Assembly (NCBI GenBank): GCA_958298945.1
Contig: OY282608.1
Location: 64,084,951 to 64,148,950, forward strand
DNA from: Atherix ibis
Taxonomy: Eukaryota; Arthropoda; Insecta; Diptera; Athericidae
Length of the DNA: 64,000 nucleotides
Direction of reading: 5' to 3'
A program made the position numbers and the translations under genes. Positions 23,301 to 34,969 of the stretch are shown here, piece by piece (position 1 is the stretch's first letter; every line of letters starts with the position of its first letter). Under the pieces are notes generated by a model that was not told the origin of the DNA, made no database searches, and worked only from the letters and a program-made list of their open reading frames with translations.

Positions 23301-24047
23301 TGTATTGGCATGTTGATTTGTTGGTTTGTTGGTTTGTTGGCTTGTTGGTTTGTTTGTTTGTTGGCTTGTTGGCTTGTTGGTTTGTTGGTTTGTTGGTTTG
23401 TTGGTTTGTTGGCTTGTTGGTTTGTTGGTTTGTTGGCTTGTTGGTTTGTTGGTTTGTTGGTTTGTTGGTTTGTTGGCTCCTTGGCTTGTTGGTTTGTTGG
23501 TTTGTTGGCTTGTTGGTTTGTTGGTTTGTTGGCTTCTTTGCTTGTTTCTTTGTTAGTTTGTTGGTTTGTTGGCTTGTTGGCTTGTTGGTTCGTTTGTTTG
23601 TTGGCTTTTTGGTTACTCAGTTTGTTGGTTTGTTGGTTTTTTGGTTTGTTGGTTTGTTGGTTTGTTGGTTTGTTGGTTTGTTGGTTTATTTGTTTGTTGG
23701 TTTGTTGGCTTGTTGGTTTGTTGGTTTGTTGGTTTGTTGGTTTGTTGGCTTGTTGGTTTGTTGGTTTGTTGGCTTGTTGGCTTGTTGGTTTTTTGGTTTG
23801 TTGGCTTGTTGGTTACTTAGTTTGTTGGTTTGTTGGCATGTTCGTTTGTTGGTTTGTTGGTTTGTTGGCTTATGGGTTTGTTGGTTTGTTGGCTTGTTGG
23901 CTTGTTGGATTGTTGGTTTGTTGGATTGTTGGTTTGTTGGCTTGTTGGTTTGTTGGTTTGTTGGCTTGTTGGTTTTTTGCTTTGTTGGTTTGTTGGTTTG
24001 TTGGCTTGTTGGTTTGTTAGTTTGTTGGCTTTTTGGTTACTTGGTTT
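17340..24047 (+). repeat. Large ~6.7-kb HOR block, copy 1
   Basis: The variant order matches 28378-34969. Corresponding strings sit at offsets of 11038, 10974, 10966, 10958, 10946, 10938 and 10922 from left to right. Every step is a multiple of 8 except one of 12, which is explained by a 4-bp slip in copy 2 near 30.71 kb. Shared rare variants include TGGCGTGTTGG near 20573/31519, GGTTTCTGTGTTTG near 22427/33367 and TTTGTATGTTGG near 22594/33533. The match ends at 24047, where copy 2 switches to GGTTTATTGG. Confidence 0.85.
17641..17880 (+). repeat. Perfect 120-bp tandem pair (15 octamers each)
   Basis: Bases 17641-17760 and 17761-17880 read identically. Each carries TTCGTTTGATGG, TTTTTTGG, GGTATG and the doubled GATTTGTT. 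The corresponding place in the other large block (about 28740-28860) has only one copy, so the pair arose by local duplication after the blocks separated, or was lost in the other. The neighbouring GTAGG element of the family A module is missing here. Confidence 0.9.
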
Positions 24048-25095
24048 GTTGGTTTGTTGGTTTGTTGGCTTGTTGGTTTGTTGGTTTCTTGGTTTGTTGG
24101 TTTGTTGGTTTGTTGGTTTGTTGGTTTGTTGGTTTGTTGGTTTGTTGGTTTGTTGGTTTGTTGGCTTGTTAGCTTGTTGGTTTGTTGGTTTGTTGGCTTG
24201 TTGGTTTGTTGGTTTGTTGGCTTGTTGGCTTGTTGCTTTGTTGGTTTGTGTGTTTGTTGGCTTGTTGGCTTGTTGGTTTGTTAGTTTGTTGGCTTTTTGG
24301 TTACTTGGTTTGTTGGTTTGTTGGTTTGTTGGCTTGTTGGTTTGTTGGTTTGTTGGTTTGTTGGTTGTTGGTTTGTTGGTTTGTTGGTTTGTTGGTTTGT
24401 TTGTTTGTTGGTTTGTTGGCTTGTTGGTTTGTTGGTTTTTTGGTTTGTTGGATTGTTGGTTTGTTGGTTTGTTGGTTTGTTGGTTTGTTGGTTTGTTGGA
24501 TTGTTGGTTTGTTGGTTTGTTGGTTTGTTGGTTTGTTGGCTTGTCGGCTTGTTGGCTTGTTGGTTTGTTGGTTTGTTGGCTTGTTGGTTTGTTGGTTTGT
24601 TGGCTTGTTGGTTTGTTGCTTTGTTGGCTTGTTGGTTTGTTTGCTTGTTGGTTTGTTGGTTTATTGGCTTGTTTGCTTGTTGGCTTGTTGGTCTGTTGGT
24701 TTGTTGGTTTGTTGGTTTGTTGGTTTGTTGGCTTGTTGGTTTGTTGGCTTGTGGGTTTGTTGGTTTGTTGGTTTGTTGGCTTGTTGGCTTGTTGGTTTGT
24801 TGGTTTGTTGGCTTGTTGGTTTGTTAGTTTGTTGGCTTGTTGGTTTGTTGCTTTGTTGGTTTGTTGGTTTGTTGGCTTGTTGGTTTGTTAGTTTGTTGGC
24901 TTTTTGGTTACTTGGTTTGTTGGTTTGTTGGTTTGTTCGTTTGTTGGTTTGTTGGTTAATTGGTTTGTTGGTTTGTAGGTTTGTTGGCTTGTTGGTTTGT
25001 TGGTTTGTTGGTTTTTTGGTTTGTTGGTTTGTTGGTTTGTTGGTTTGTTGGTTTGTTCGTTTGATGGTTTGTTTGTTTGTTGGTTTTTTGGTTTG
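22641..25095 (+). repeat. 2.45-kb tandem duplication, copy 1
   Basis: The string from GGATTG near 22645 through CTTGTCGG, the family A module (23033-23311), CTTCTTTGC, GGTTACTCAG and GCATGTTCG to the next module reappears from 25096. Offsets are 2455, then 2439, then 2447 bp, all related by 8-bp indels. The junction interrupts a family A module: at 25091-25100 the expected GGTTTGTTGGCATG is replaced by GGATTG, which begins copy 2. Confidence 0.85.
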
Positions 25096-27542
25096 TTGGA
25101 TTGTTGGTTTGTTGGTTTGTTGGTTTGTTGGTTTGTTGGTTTGTTGGTTTGTTGGTTTGTTGGTTTGTTGGCTTGTCGGCTTGTTGGCTTGTTGGTTTGT
25201 TGGTTTGTTGGCTTGTTGGTTTGTTGGTTTGTTGGTTTGTTGGTTTGTTGCTTTGTTGGCTTGTTGGTTTGTTTGCTTGTTGGTTTGTTGGTTTGTTGGC
25301 TTGTTGGTTTGTTGGTTTGTTGGCTTGTGGGTTTGTTGGTTTGTTGGTTTGTTGGCTTGTTGGCTTGTTGGTTTGTTGGTTTGTTGGCTTGTTGGTTTGT
25401 TAGTTTGTTGGCTTGTTGGTTTGTTGCTTTGTTGGTTTGTTGGTTTGTTGGCTTGTTGGCTTGTTGGTTTGTTAGTTTGTTGGCTTTTTGGTTACTTGGT
25501 TTGTTGGTTTGTTGGTTTGTTCGTTTGTTGGTTTGTTGGTTAATTGGTTTGTTGGTTTGTAGGTTTGTTGGCTTGTTGGTTTGTTGGTTTGTTGGTTTTT
25601 TGGTTTGTTGGTTTGTTGGTTTGTTGGTTTGTTGGTTTGTTCGTTTGATGGTTTGTTTGTTTGTTGGTTTTTTGGTTTGTTGGTTTGTTGGCATGTTGGT
25701 TTGTTGGTTTGTTGGTTTGTTGATTTGTTGATTTGTTGGTGTATTGGCATGTTGATTTGTTGGTTTGTTGGTTTGTTGGCTTGTTGGTTTGTTTGTTTGT
25801 TGGCTTGTTGGCTTGTTGGTTTGTTGGTTTGTTGGTTTGTTGGTTTGTTGGCTTGTTGGTTTGTTGGTTTGTTGGCTTGTTGGTTTGTTGGTTTGTTGGT
25901 TTGTTGGTTTGTTGGCTCCTTGGCTTGTTGGTTTGTTGGTTTGTTGGCTTGTTGGTTTGTTGGTTTGTTGGCTTCTTTGCTTGTTTCTTTGTTAGTTTGT
26001 TGGTTTGTTGGCTTGTTGGCTTGTTGGTTCGTTAGTTTGTTGGCTTTTTGGTTACTCAGTTTGTTGGTTTGTTGGTTTTTTGGTTTGTTGGTTTGTTGGT
26101 TTGTTGGTTTGTTGGTTTGTTGGTTTATTTGTTTGTTGGTTTGTTGGCTTGTTGGTTTGTTGGTTTGTTGGTTTGTTGGTTTGTTGGCTTGTTGGTTTGT
26201 TGGTTTGTTGGCTTGTTGGCTTGTTGGTTTTTTGGTTTGTTGGCTTGTTGGTTACTTAGTTTGTTGGTTTGTTGGCATGTTCGTTTGTTGGTTTGTTGGT
26301 TTGTTGGCTTGTGGGTTTGTTGGTTTGTTGGCTTGTTGGCTTGTTGGATTGTTGGTTTGTTGGATTGTTGGTTTGTTGGCTTGTTGGTTTGTTGGTTTGT
26401 TGGCTTGTTGGTTTTTTGCTTTGTTGGTTTGTTGGTTTGTTGGCTTGTTGGTTTGTTAGTTTGTTGGCTTTTTGGTTACTTGGTTTGTTGGTTTGTTGGT
26501 TTGTTGGCTTGTTGGTTTGTTGGTTTCTTGGTTTGTTGGTTTGTTGGTTTGTTGGTTTGTTGGTTTGTTGGTTTGTTGGTTTGTTGGTTTGTTGGTTTGT
26601 TGGCTTGTTAGCTTGTTGGTTTGTTGGTTTGTTGGCTTGTTGGTTTGTTGGTTTGTTGGCTTGTTGGCTTGTTGCTTTGTTGGTTTGTGTGTTTGTTGGC
26701 TTCTTGGCTTGTTGGTTTGTTAGTTTGTTGGCTTTTTGGTTACTTGGTTTGTTGGTTTGTTGGTTTGTTGGCTTGTTGGTTTGTTGGTTTGTTGGTTTGT
26801 TGGTTTGTTGGTTGTTGGTTTGTTGGTTTGTTGGTTTGTTGGTTTGTTTGTTTGTTGGTTTGTTGGCTTGTTGGTTTGTTGGTTTTTTGGTTTGTTGGAT
26901 TGTTGGTTTGTTGGTTTGTTGGTTTGTTGGTTTGTTGGTTTGTTGGATTGTTGGTTTGTTGGTTTGTTGGTTTGTTGGTTTGTTGGCTTGTCGGCTTGTT
27001 GGCTTGTTGGTTTGTTGGTTTGTTGGCTTGTTGGTTTGTTGGTTTGTTGGCTTGTTGGTTTGTTGCTTTGTTGGCTTGTTGGTTTGTTTGCTTGTTGGTT
27101 TGTTGGTTTATTGGCTTGTTGGCTTGTTGGCTTGTTGGTCTGTTGGTTTGTTGGTTTGTTGGTTTGTTGGTTTGTTGGCTTGTTGGTTTGTTGGCTTGTG
27201 GGTTTGTTGGTTTGTTGGTTTGTTGGCTTGTTGGCTTGTTGGTTTGTTGGTTTGTTGGCTTGTTGGTTTGTTAGTTTGTTGGCTTGTTGGTTTGTTGCTT
27301 TGTTGGTTTGTTGGTTTGTTGGCTTGTTGGTTTGTTAGTTTGTTGGCTTTTTGGTTACTTGGTTTGTTGGTTTGTTGGTTTGTTCGTTTGTTGGTTTGTT
27401 GGTTAATTGGTTTGTTGGTTTGTAGGTTTGTTGGCTTGTTGGTTTGTTGGTTTGTTGGTTTTTTGGTTTGTTGGTTTGTTGGTTTGTTGGTTTGTTGGTT
27501 TGTTCGTTTGATGGTTTGTTTGTTTGTTGGTTTTTTGGTTTG
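25096..27542 (+). repeat. 2.45-kb tandem duplication, copy 2
   Basis: Matches 22641-25095. Differences include TTGGCTTATGGG near 23870 against GGCTTGTGGG here, GTTCGTTTGTT near 23590 against GTTCGTTAG, and one extra octamer beside the 7-bp unit (GTTGGTT then GTTGGTTT) near 26811, compared with the same slip near 24364. The 7-bp slip is present in both copies, so it is older than the duplication. Confidence 0.85.
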
Positions 27543-28377
27543 TTGGTTTGTTGGCATGTTGGTTTGTTGGTTTGTTGGTTTGTTGATTTGTTGATTTGTT
27601 GGTGTGTTGGCATGTTGATTTGTTGGTTTGTTGGTTTGTTGGCTTGTTGGTTTGTTGGTTTGTTGGCTTGTTGGCTTGTTGGTTTGTTGGTTTGTTGGTT
27701 TGTTGGTTTGTTGGCTTGTTGGTTTGTTGGTTTGTTGGCTTGTTGGTTTGTTGGTTTGTTGGTTTGTTGGTTTGTTGGCTCCTTGGCTTGTTGGTTTGTT
27801 GGTTTGTTGGCTTGTTGGTTTGTTGGTTTGTTGGCTTCTTGGCTTGTTTCTTTGTTAGTTTGTTGGTTTGTTGGCTTATTGGCTTGTTGGTTCGTTAGTT
27901 TGTTGGCTTTTTGGTTACTTAGTTTGTTGGTTTGTTGGCTTGTTGGTTTGTTGGTTTTTTGGTTTGTTGGTTTGTTGGTTTGTTGGTTTGTTGGTTTGTT
28001 GGTTTATTTGTTTGTTGGTTTGTTGGCTTGTTGGTTTGTTGGTTTGTTGGTTTGTTGGTTTGTTGGCTTGTTGGTTTGTTGGTGTGTTGGCTTGTTGGTT
28101 TGTTGGTTTGTTGGTTTGTTGGCTTCTTGGCTTGTTGATTTGTTGGTTTGTTGGCTTGTTGGTTTGTTGGTTTGTTGGTTTGTTGGTTTGTTGGCTTGTT
28201 GGTTTTTTGGTTTGTTGGTTTGTTGGCATGTTGGTTTGTTGGTTTGTTGGTTTGTTGATTTGTTGATTTGTTGGTGTGTTGGCATGTTGATTTGTTGGTT
28301 TGTTGGTTTGTTGGCTTGTTGGTTTGTTGGTTTGTTGGCTTGTTGGCTTGTTGGTTTGTTGGTTTGTTGGTTTGTTG
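27543..28377 (+). repeat. Family A interval with a doubled module end
   Basis: Octamer array without genes. The module end (doubled GATTTGTT, GTGTGTTGGCATGTTGATTTG) occurs near 27581 and again near 28255. Between them are CTCCTTGG near 27780, GCTTCTTGGCTTGTTTC near 27834 and an isolated GGTGTGTTGG near 28081. The second module end is followed directly by GGTTACTTAG near 28377, an order not seen elsewhere, so this is a recombinant junction. Confidence 0.75.
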
Positions 28378-31300
28378 GTTACTTAGTTTGTTGGTTTGTT
28401 GGCATGTTGGTTTGTTGGTTTGTTGGTTTGTTGGCTTGTGGGTTTGTTGGTTTGTTGGCTTGTTGGCTTGTTGGATTGTTGGTTTGTTGGATTGTTGGTT
28501 TGTTGGCTTGTTGGTTTGTTGGTTTGTTGGCTTGTTGGTTTTTTGCTTTGTTGGTTTGTTGGTTTGTTGGCTTGTTGGCTTGTTAGTTTGTTAGTTTGTT
28601 GGCTTTTTGGTTACTTGGTTTATTGGTTTGTTGGTTTGTTCGTTTGTTGGTTTGTTGGTTAATTGGTTTGTTGGTTTGTAGGTTTGTTGGCTTGTTGGTT
28701 TGTTGGTTTGTTGGTTTTTTGGTTTGTTGGTTTGTTGGTTTGTTGGTTTGTTGGTTTGTTCGTTTGATGGTTTGTTTGTTTGTTGGTTTTTTGGTTTGTT
28801 GGTTTGTTGGTATGTTGGTTTGTTGGTTTGTTGGTTTGTTGATTTGTTGATTTGTTGATTTGTTGGTGTGTTGGCATGTTGGTTTGTTGGTTTGTTGGTT
28901 TGTTGGCTTGTTGGTTTGTTGGTTTGTTGGCTTGTTGGCTTGTTGGTTTGTTGGTTTGTTGGTTTGTTGGTTTGTTGGCTTGTTGGTTTGTTGGTTTGTT
29001 GGCTTGTTGGTTTGTTGGTTTGTTGGTTTGTTGGCTTCTTGGCTTGTTGATTTGTTGGTTTGTTGGCTTGTTGGTTTGTTCGTTTGTTGGCTTCTTGGCT
29101 TGTTTCTTTGTTAGTTTGTTGGTTTGTTGGCTTGTTGGCTTGTTGGTTTGTTAGTTTGTTGGCTTTTTGGTTACTTAGTTTGTTGGTTTGTTGGCTTGTT
29201 GGTTTGTTGGTTTTTTGGTTTGTTGGTTTGTTGGTTTGTTGGTTTGTTGGTTTGTTGGTTTATTTGTTTGTTGGTTTGTTGGCTTGTTGGTTTGTTGGTT
29301 TGTTGGTTTGTTGGCTTGTTGGTTTGTTGGTTTGTTGGCTTGTTGGCTTGTTGGTTTTTTGGTTTGTTGGCTTGTTGGTTACTTAGTTTGTTGGTTTGTT
29401 GGCATGTTGGTTTGTTGGTTTTTTGGTTTGTTGGCTTGTTGGTTTGTTGGTTTGTTGGCTTGTTGGCTTGTTGCTTTGTTGGTTTGTGTGTTTGTTGGCT
29501 TGTTGGCTTGTTGGTTTGTTAGTTTGTTGGCTTTTTGGTTACTTGGTTTGTTGGTTTGTTGGTTTGTTGGCTTGTTGGTTTGTTGGTTTGTTGGTTTGTT
29601 GGTTTGTTGGTTTGTTGGTTTGTTGGTTTGTTGGTTTGTTGGTTTGTTGGTTTGTTGGTTTGTTGGCTTGTTAGCTTGTTGGTTTGTTGGTTTGTTGGCT
29701 TGTTGGTTTGTTGGTTTGTTGGCTTGTTGGCTTGTTGCTTTGTTGGTTTGTGTGTTTGTTGGCTTGTTGGCTTGTTGGTTTGTTAGTTTGTTGGCTTTTT
29801 GGTTACTTGGTTTGTTGGTTTGTTGGTTTGTTGGCTTGTTGGTTTATTGGTTTGTTGGTTTGTTGGTTTGTTGGTTTGTTGGTTTGTTGGTTTGTTGGCT
29901 TGTTGGTTTGTTTGTTTGTTGGTTTATTGGCTTGTTGGTTTGTTGGTTTGTTGGTTTGTTGGTTTGTTGTCTTGTTGGTTTGTTGTTTTGTTGGCTTGTT
30001 GGCTTGTTGCTTTGTTGGTTTGTTGGTTTGTTGGCTTGTTGGCTTGTTGGTTTGTTAGTTTGTTGGTTTTTTGGTTACTTGGTTTGTTGGTTTGTTGGTT
30101 TGTTGGCTTGTTGGTTTGTTGGATTGTTGGTTTGTTGGTTTGTTGATTTGTTGGTTTGTTGGCTTGTTGGCTTGTTGGCTTGTTGGTTTGTTGGTTTGTT
30201 GGCTTGTTGGTTTGTTGGTTTGTTGGCTTGTTGGTTTGTTGCTTTGTTGGCTTGTTGGTTTGTTTGCTTGTTGGTTTGTTGGTTTATTGGCTTGTTGGCT
30301 TGTTGGCTTGTTGGTCTGTTGGTTTGTTGGTTTGTTGGTTTGTTGGTTTGTTGGCTTGTTGGTTTGTTGGTTTGTTGGCTTGTGGGTTTGTTGGTTTGTT
30401 GGTTTGTTGGCTTGTTGGCTTGTTGGTTTGTTGGTTTGTTGGCTTGTTGGTTTGTTAGTTTGTTGGCTTGTTGGTTTTTTGCTTTGTTGGTTTGTTGGTT
30501 TGTTGGCTTGTTGGCTTGTTGGTTTGTTAGTTTGTTGGCTTTTTGGTTACTTGGTTTGTTGGTTTGTTGGTTTGTTCGTTTGTTGGTTTGTTGGTTAATT
30601 GGTTTGTTGGTTTGTAGGTTTGTTGGCTTGTTGGTTTGTTGGTTTGTTGGTTTTTTGGTTTGTTGGTTTGTTGGTTTGTTGGTTTGTTGGTTTGTTCGTT
30701 TGATGGTTTGTTTGTTGGTTTTTTGGTTTGTTGGTTTGTTGGCATGTTGGTTTGTTGGTTTGTTGGTTTGTTGATTTGTTGATTTGTTGGTGTGTTGGCA
30801 TGTTGGTTTGTTGGTTTGTTGGTTTGTTGGCTTGTTGGTTTGTTGGTTTGTTGGCTTGTTGGCTTGTTGGTTTGTTGGTTTGTTGGTTTGTTGGTTTGTT
30901 GGCTTGTTGGTTTGTTGGTTTGTTGGCTTGTTGGTTTGTTGGTTTGTTGGTTTGTTGGTTTGTTGGCTTCTTGGCTTGTTAGTTTGTTGGTTTGTTGGCT
31001 TGTTGGTTTGTTCGTTTGTTGGCTTCTTGGCTTGTTTCTTTGTTAGTTTGTTGGTTTGTTGGCTTATTGGCTTGTTGGTTTGTTAGTTTGTTGGCTTTTT
31101 GGTTACTTAGTTTGTTGGTTTGTTGGCTTGTTGGTTTGTTGGTTTTTTGGTCTGTTGGTTTGTTGGTTTGTTGGTTTGTTGGTTTGTTGGTTTATTTGTT
31201 TTTTGGTTTGTTGGCTTGTTGGTTTGTTGGTTTGTTGGTTTGTTGGCTTGTTGGTTTGTTGGTTTGTTGGCTTGTTGGCTTGTTGGTTTTTTGGTTTGTT

Positions 31301-34300
31301 GGCTTGTTGGTTACTTAGTTTGTTGGTTTGTTGGCATGTTGGTTTGTTGGTTTATTGGTTTGTTGGCTTGTTGGTTTGTTGGTTTGTTGGCTTGGTGGCT
31401 TGTTGGATTGTTGGTTTGTTGGATTGTTGGTTTGTTGGCTTGTTGGTTTGTTGGTTTTTTGGCTTGTTGGTTTTTTGGCTTGTTGGTTACTTAGTTTGTT
31501 GGTTTGTTGGTTTGTTGGCGTGTTGGCTTGTTGGTTTGTTGGTTTGTTGGCTTGTTGGCTTGTTGGATTGTTGGTTTGTTGGTTTGTTGGTTTGTTGGCT
31601 TGTTGGTTTGTTGGTTTGTTGGCTTGTTGGCTTGTTGGATTGTTGGTTTGTTGGTTTTTTGGTTTGTTGCTTTGTTGGTTTGTTGGTTTGTTGGCTTGTT
31701 GGCTTGTTGGTTTGTTAGTTTGTTGGTTTTTTGGTTACTTGGTTTGTTGGTTTGTTGGTTTGTTGGCTTGTTGGTTTGTTGGATTGTTGGTTTGTTGGTT
31801 TGTTGATTTGTTGGTTTGTTGGCTTGTTGGCTTGTTGGCTTGTTGGTTTGTTGGTTTGTTGGCTTGTTGGTTTGTTGGTTTGTTGGTTTGTTGGCTTGTT
31901 GGTTTGTTGCTTTGTTGGCTTGTTGGTTTGTTTGCTTGTTGGTTTGTTGGTTTATTGGCTTGTTGGCTTGTTGGCTTGTTGGTCTGTTGGTTTGTTGGTT
32001 TGTTGGTTTGTTGGTTTGTTGGCTTGTTGGTTTGTTGGTTTGTTGGCTTGTGGGTTTGTTGGTTTGTTGGTTTGTTGGCTTGTTGGCTTGTTGGTTTGTT
32101 GGTTTGTTGGCTTGTTGGTTTGTTAGTTTGTTGGATTGTTGGTTTTTTGCTTTGTTGGTTTGTTGGTTTGTTGGCTTGTTGGCTTGTTGGTTTGTTAGTT
32201 TGTTGGCTTTTTGGTTACTTGGTTTGTTGGTTTGTTGGTTTGTTCGTTTGTTGGTTTGTTGGTTAATTGGTTTGTTGGTTTGTAGGTTTGTTGGCTTGTT
32301 GGTTTGTTGGTTTGTTGGTTTTTTGGTTTGTTGGTTTGTTGGTTTGTTGGTTTGTTGGTTTGTTCGTTTGATGGTTTGTTTGTTTGTTGGTTTTTTGGTT
32401 TGTTGGTTTGTTGGCATGTTGGTTTGTTGGTTTGTTGGTTTGTTGATTTGTTGATTTGTTGGTTTGTTGGCATGTTGGTTTGTTGGTTTGTTGGTTTGTT
32501 GGCTTGTTGGTTTGTTGGTTTGTTGGCTTGTTGGCTTGTTGGTTTGTTGGTTTGTTGGTTTGTTGGTTTGTTGGCTTGTTGGTTTGTTGGTTTGTTGGCT
32601 TGTTGGTTTGTTGGTTTGTTGGTTTGTTGGTTTGTTGGCTTGTTGGCTTGTTGGTTTGTTGGTTTGTTGGCTTGTTGGTTTGTTAGTTTGTTGGCTTGTT
32701 GGTTTTTTGCTTTGTTGGTTTGTTGGTTTGTTGGCTTGTTGGCTTGTTGGTTTGTTAGTTTGTTGGCTTTTTGGTTACTTGGTTTGTTGGTTTGTTGGTT
32801 TGTTCGTTTGTTGGTTTGTTGGTTAATTGGTTTGTTGGTTTGTAGGTTTGTTGGCTTGTTGGTTTGTTGGTTTGTTGGCTTGTTGGTTTGTTGGTTTTTT
32901 GGTTTGTTGGTTTGTTGGTTTGTTGGTTTGTTGGTTTGTTGGTTTATTTGTTTTTTGGTTTGTTGGCTTGTTGGTTTGTTGGTTTGTTGGTTTGTTGGCT
33001 TGTTGGTTACTTAGTTTGTTGGTTTGTTGGCATGTTGGTTTGTTGGTTTATTGGTTTGTTGGCTTGTTGGTTTGTTGGTTTGTTGGCTTGTTGGCTTGTT
33101 GCTTTGTTGGTTTGTGTGTTTGTTGGCTTGTTGGCTTGTTGGTTTGTTAGTTTGTTGGCTTTTTGGTTACTTGGTTTGTTGGTTTGTTGGTTTGTTGGCT
33201 TGTTGGTTTGTTGGTTTGTTGGTTTGTTGGTTTGTTGGTTTGTTGGTTTGTTGGTTTGTTGGTTTGTTGGTTTGTTGGTTTGTTGGCTTGTTAGCTTGTT
33301 GGTTTGTTGGTTTGTTGGCTTGTTGGTTTGTTGGTTTGTTGGCTTTTTGGCTTGTTGCTTTGTTGGTTTCTGTGTTTGTTGGCTTGTTGGCTTGTTGGTT
33401 TGTTAGTTTGTTGGCTTTTTGGTTACTTGGTTTGTTGGTTTGTTGGTATGTTGGCTTGTTGGTTTGTTGGTTTGTTGGTTTGTTGGTTTGTTGGTTTGTT
33501 GGTTTGTTGGTTTGTTGGCTTGTTGGTTTGTTTGTATGTTGGTTTGTTGGCTTGTTGGTTTGTTGGTTTTTTGGTTTGTTGGATTGTTGGTTTGTTGGTT
33601 TGTTGGTTTGTTGGTTTGTTGGTTTGTTGGTTTGTTGGTTTGTTGGTTTGTTGGCTTGTCGGCTTGTTGGCTTGTTGGTTTGTTGGTTTGTTGGCTTGTT
33701 GGTTTGTTGGTTTGTTGGCTTGTTGGTTTGTTGCTTTGTTGGCTTGTTGGTTTGTTTGCTTGTTGGTTTGTTGGTTTGTTGGCTTGTTGGTTTGTTGGTT
33801 TGTTGGCTTGTGGGTTTGTTGGTTTGTTGGTTTGTTGGCTTGTTGGCTTGTTGGTTTGTTGGTTTGTTGGCTTGTTGGTTTGTTAGTTTGTTGGCTTGTT
33901 GGTTTGTTGCTTTGTTGGTTTGTTGGTTTGTTGGCTTGTTGGCTTGTTGGTTTGTTAGTTTGTTGGCTTTTTGGTTACTTGGTTTGTTGGTTTGTTGGTT
34001 TGTTCGTTTGTTGGTTTGTTGGTTAATTGGTTTGTTGGTTTGTAGGTTTGTTGGCTTGTTGGTTTGTTGGTTTGTTGGTTTTTTGGTTTGTTGGTTTGTT
34101 GGTTTGTTGGTTTGTTGGTTTGTTCGTTTGATGGTTTGTTTGTTTGTTGGTTTTTTGGTTTGTTGGTTTGTTGGCATGTTGGTTTGTTGGTTTGTTGGTT
34201 TGTTGATTTGTTGATTTTTTGGTGTATTGGCATGTTGATTTGTTGGTTTGTTGGTTTGTTGGCTTGTTGGTTTGTTTGTTTGTTGGCTTGTTGGCTTGTT

Positions 34301-34969
34301 GGTTTGTTGGTTTGTTGGTTTGTTGGTTTGTTGGCTTGTTGGTTTGTTGGTTTGTTGGCTTGTTGGTTTGTTGGTTTGTTGGTTTGTTGGTTTGTTGGCT
34401 CCTTGGCTTGTTGGTTTGTTGGTTTGTTGGATTGTTGGTTTGTTGGTTTGTTGGCTTCTTTGCTTGTTTCTTTGTTAGTTTGTTGGTTTGTTGGCTTGTT
34501 GGCTTGTTGGTTCGTTAGTTTGTTGGCTTTTTGGTTACTCAGTTTGTTGGTTTGTTGGTTTTTTGGTTTGTTGGTTTGTTGGTTTGTTGGTTTGTTGGTT
34601 TGTTGGTTTATTTGTTTGTTGGTTTGTTGGCTTGTTGGTTTGTTGGTTTGTTGGTTTGTTGGTTTGTTGGCTTGTTGGTTTGTTGGTTTGTTGGCTTGTT
34701 GGCTTGTTGGTTTTTTGGTTTGTTGGCTTGTTGGTTACTTAGTTTGTTGGTTTGTTGGCATGTTCGTTTGTTGGTTTGTTGGTTTGTTGGCTTGTGGGTT
34801 TGTTGGTTTGTTGGCTTGTTGGCTTGTTGGATTGTTGGTTTGTTGGATTGTTGGTTTGTTGGCTTGTTGGTTTGTTGGTTTGTTGGCTTGTTGGTTTTTT
34901 GCTTTGTTGGTTTGTTGGTTTGTTGGCTTGTTGGTTTGTTAGTTTGTTGGCTTTTTGGTTACTTGGTTT
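28378..34969 (+). repeat. Large ~6.6-kb HOR block, copy 2
   Basis: Matches 17340-24047 with 8-bp indels, one 4-bp slip near 30711-30718 (GTTTGTTTG shortened in the family A module) and scattered substitutions, for example GGCTTGGTGG near 31390. Its right part (33.95-34.95 kb) also matches 25.47-26.47 kb through GTGTATTGGCATGTTGATTTG-type and CTTCTTTGC variants, making three copies of that subtype. Confidence 0.85.

Noticed and set aside
33167..34177. 336-codon - strand frame, Thr/Asn/Gln/Lys-rich, resembling mucin-like or antifreeze-like repeats
   Set aside because: Produced by the complementary octamer AAACCAAC. It has no signal peptide, no cysteine framework and no N-glycosylation sequon in the basic cycle.
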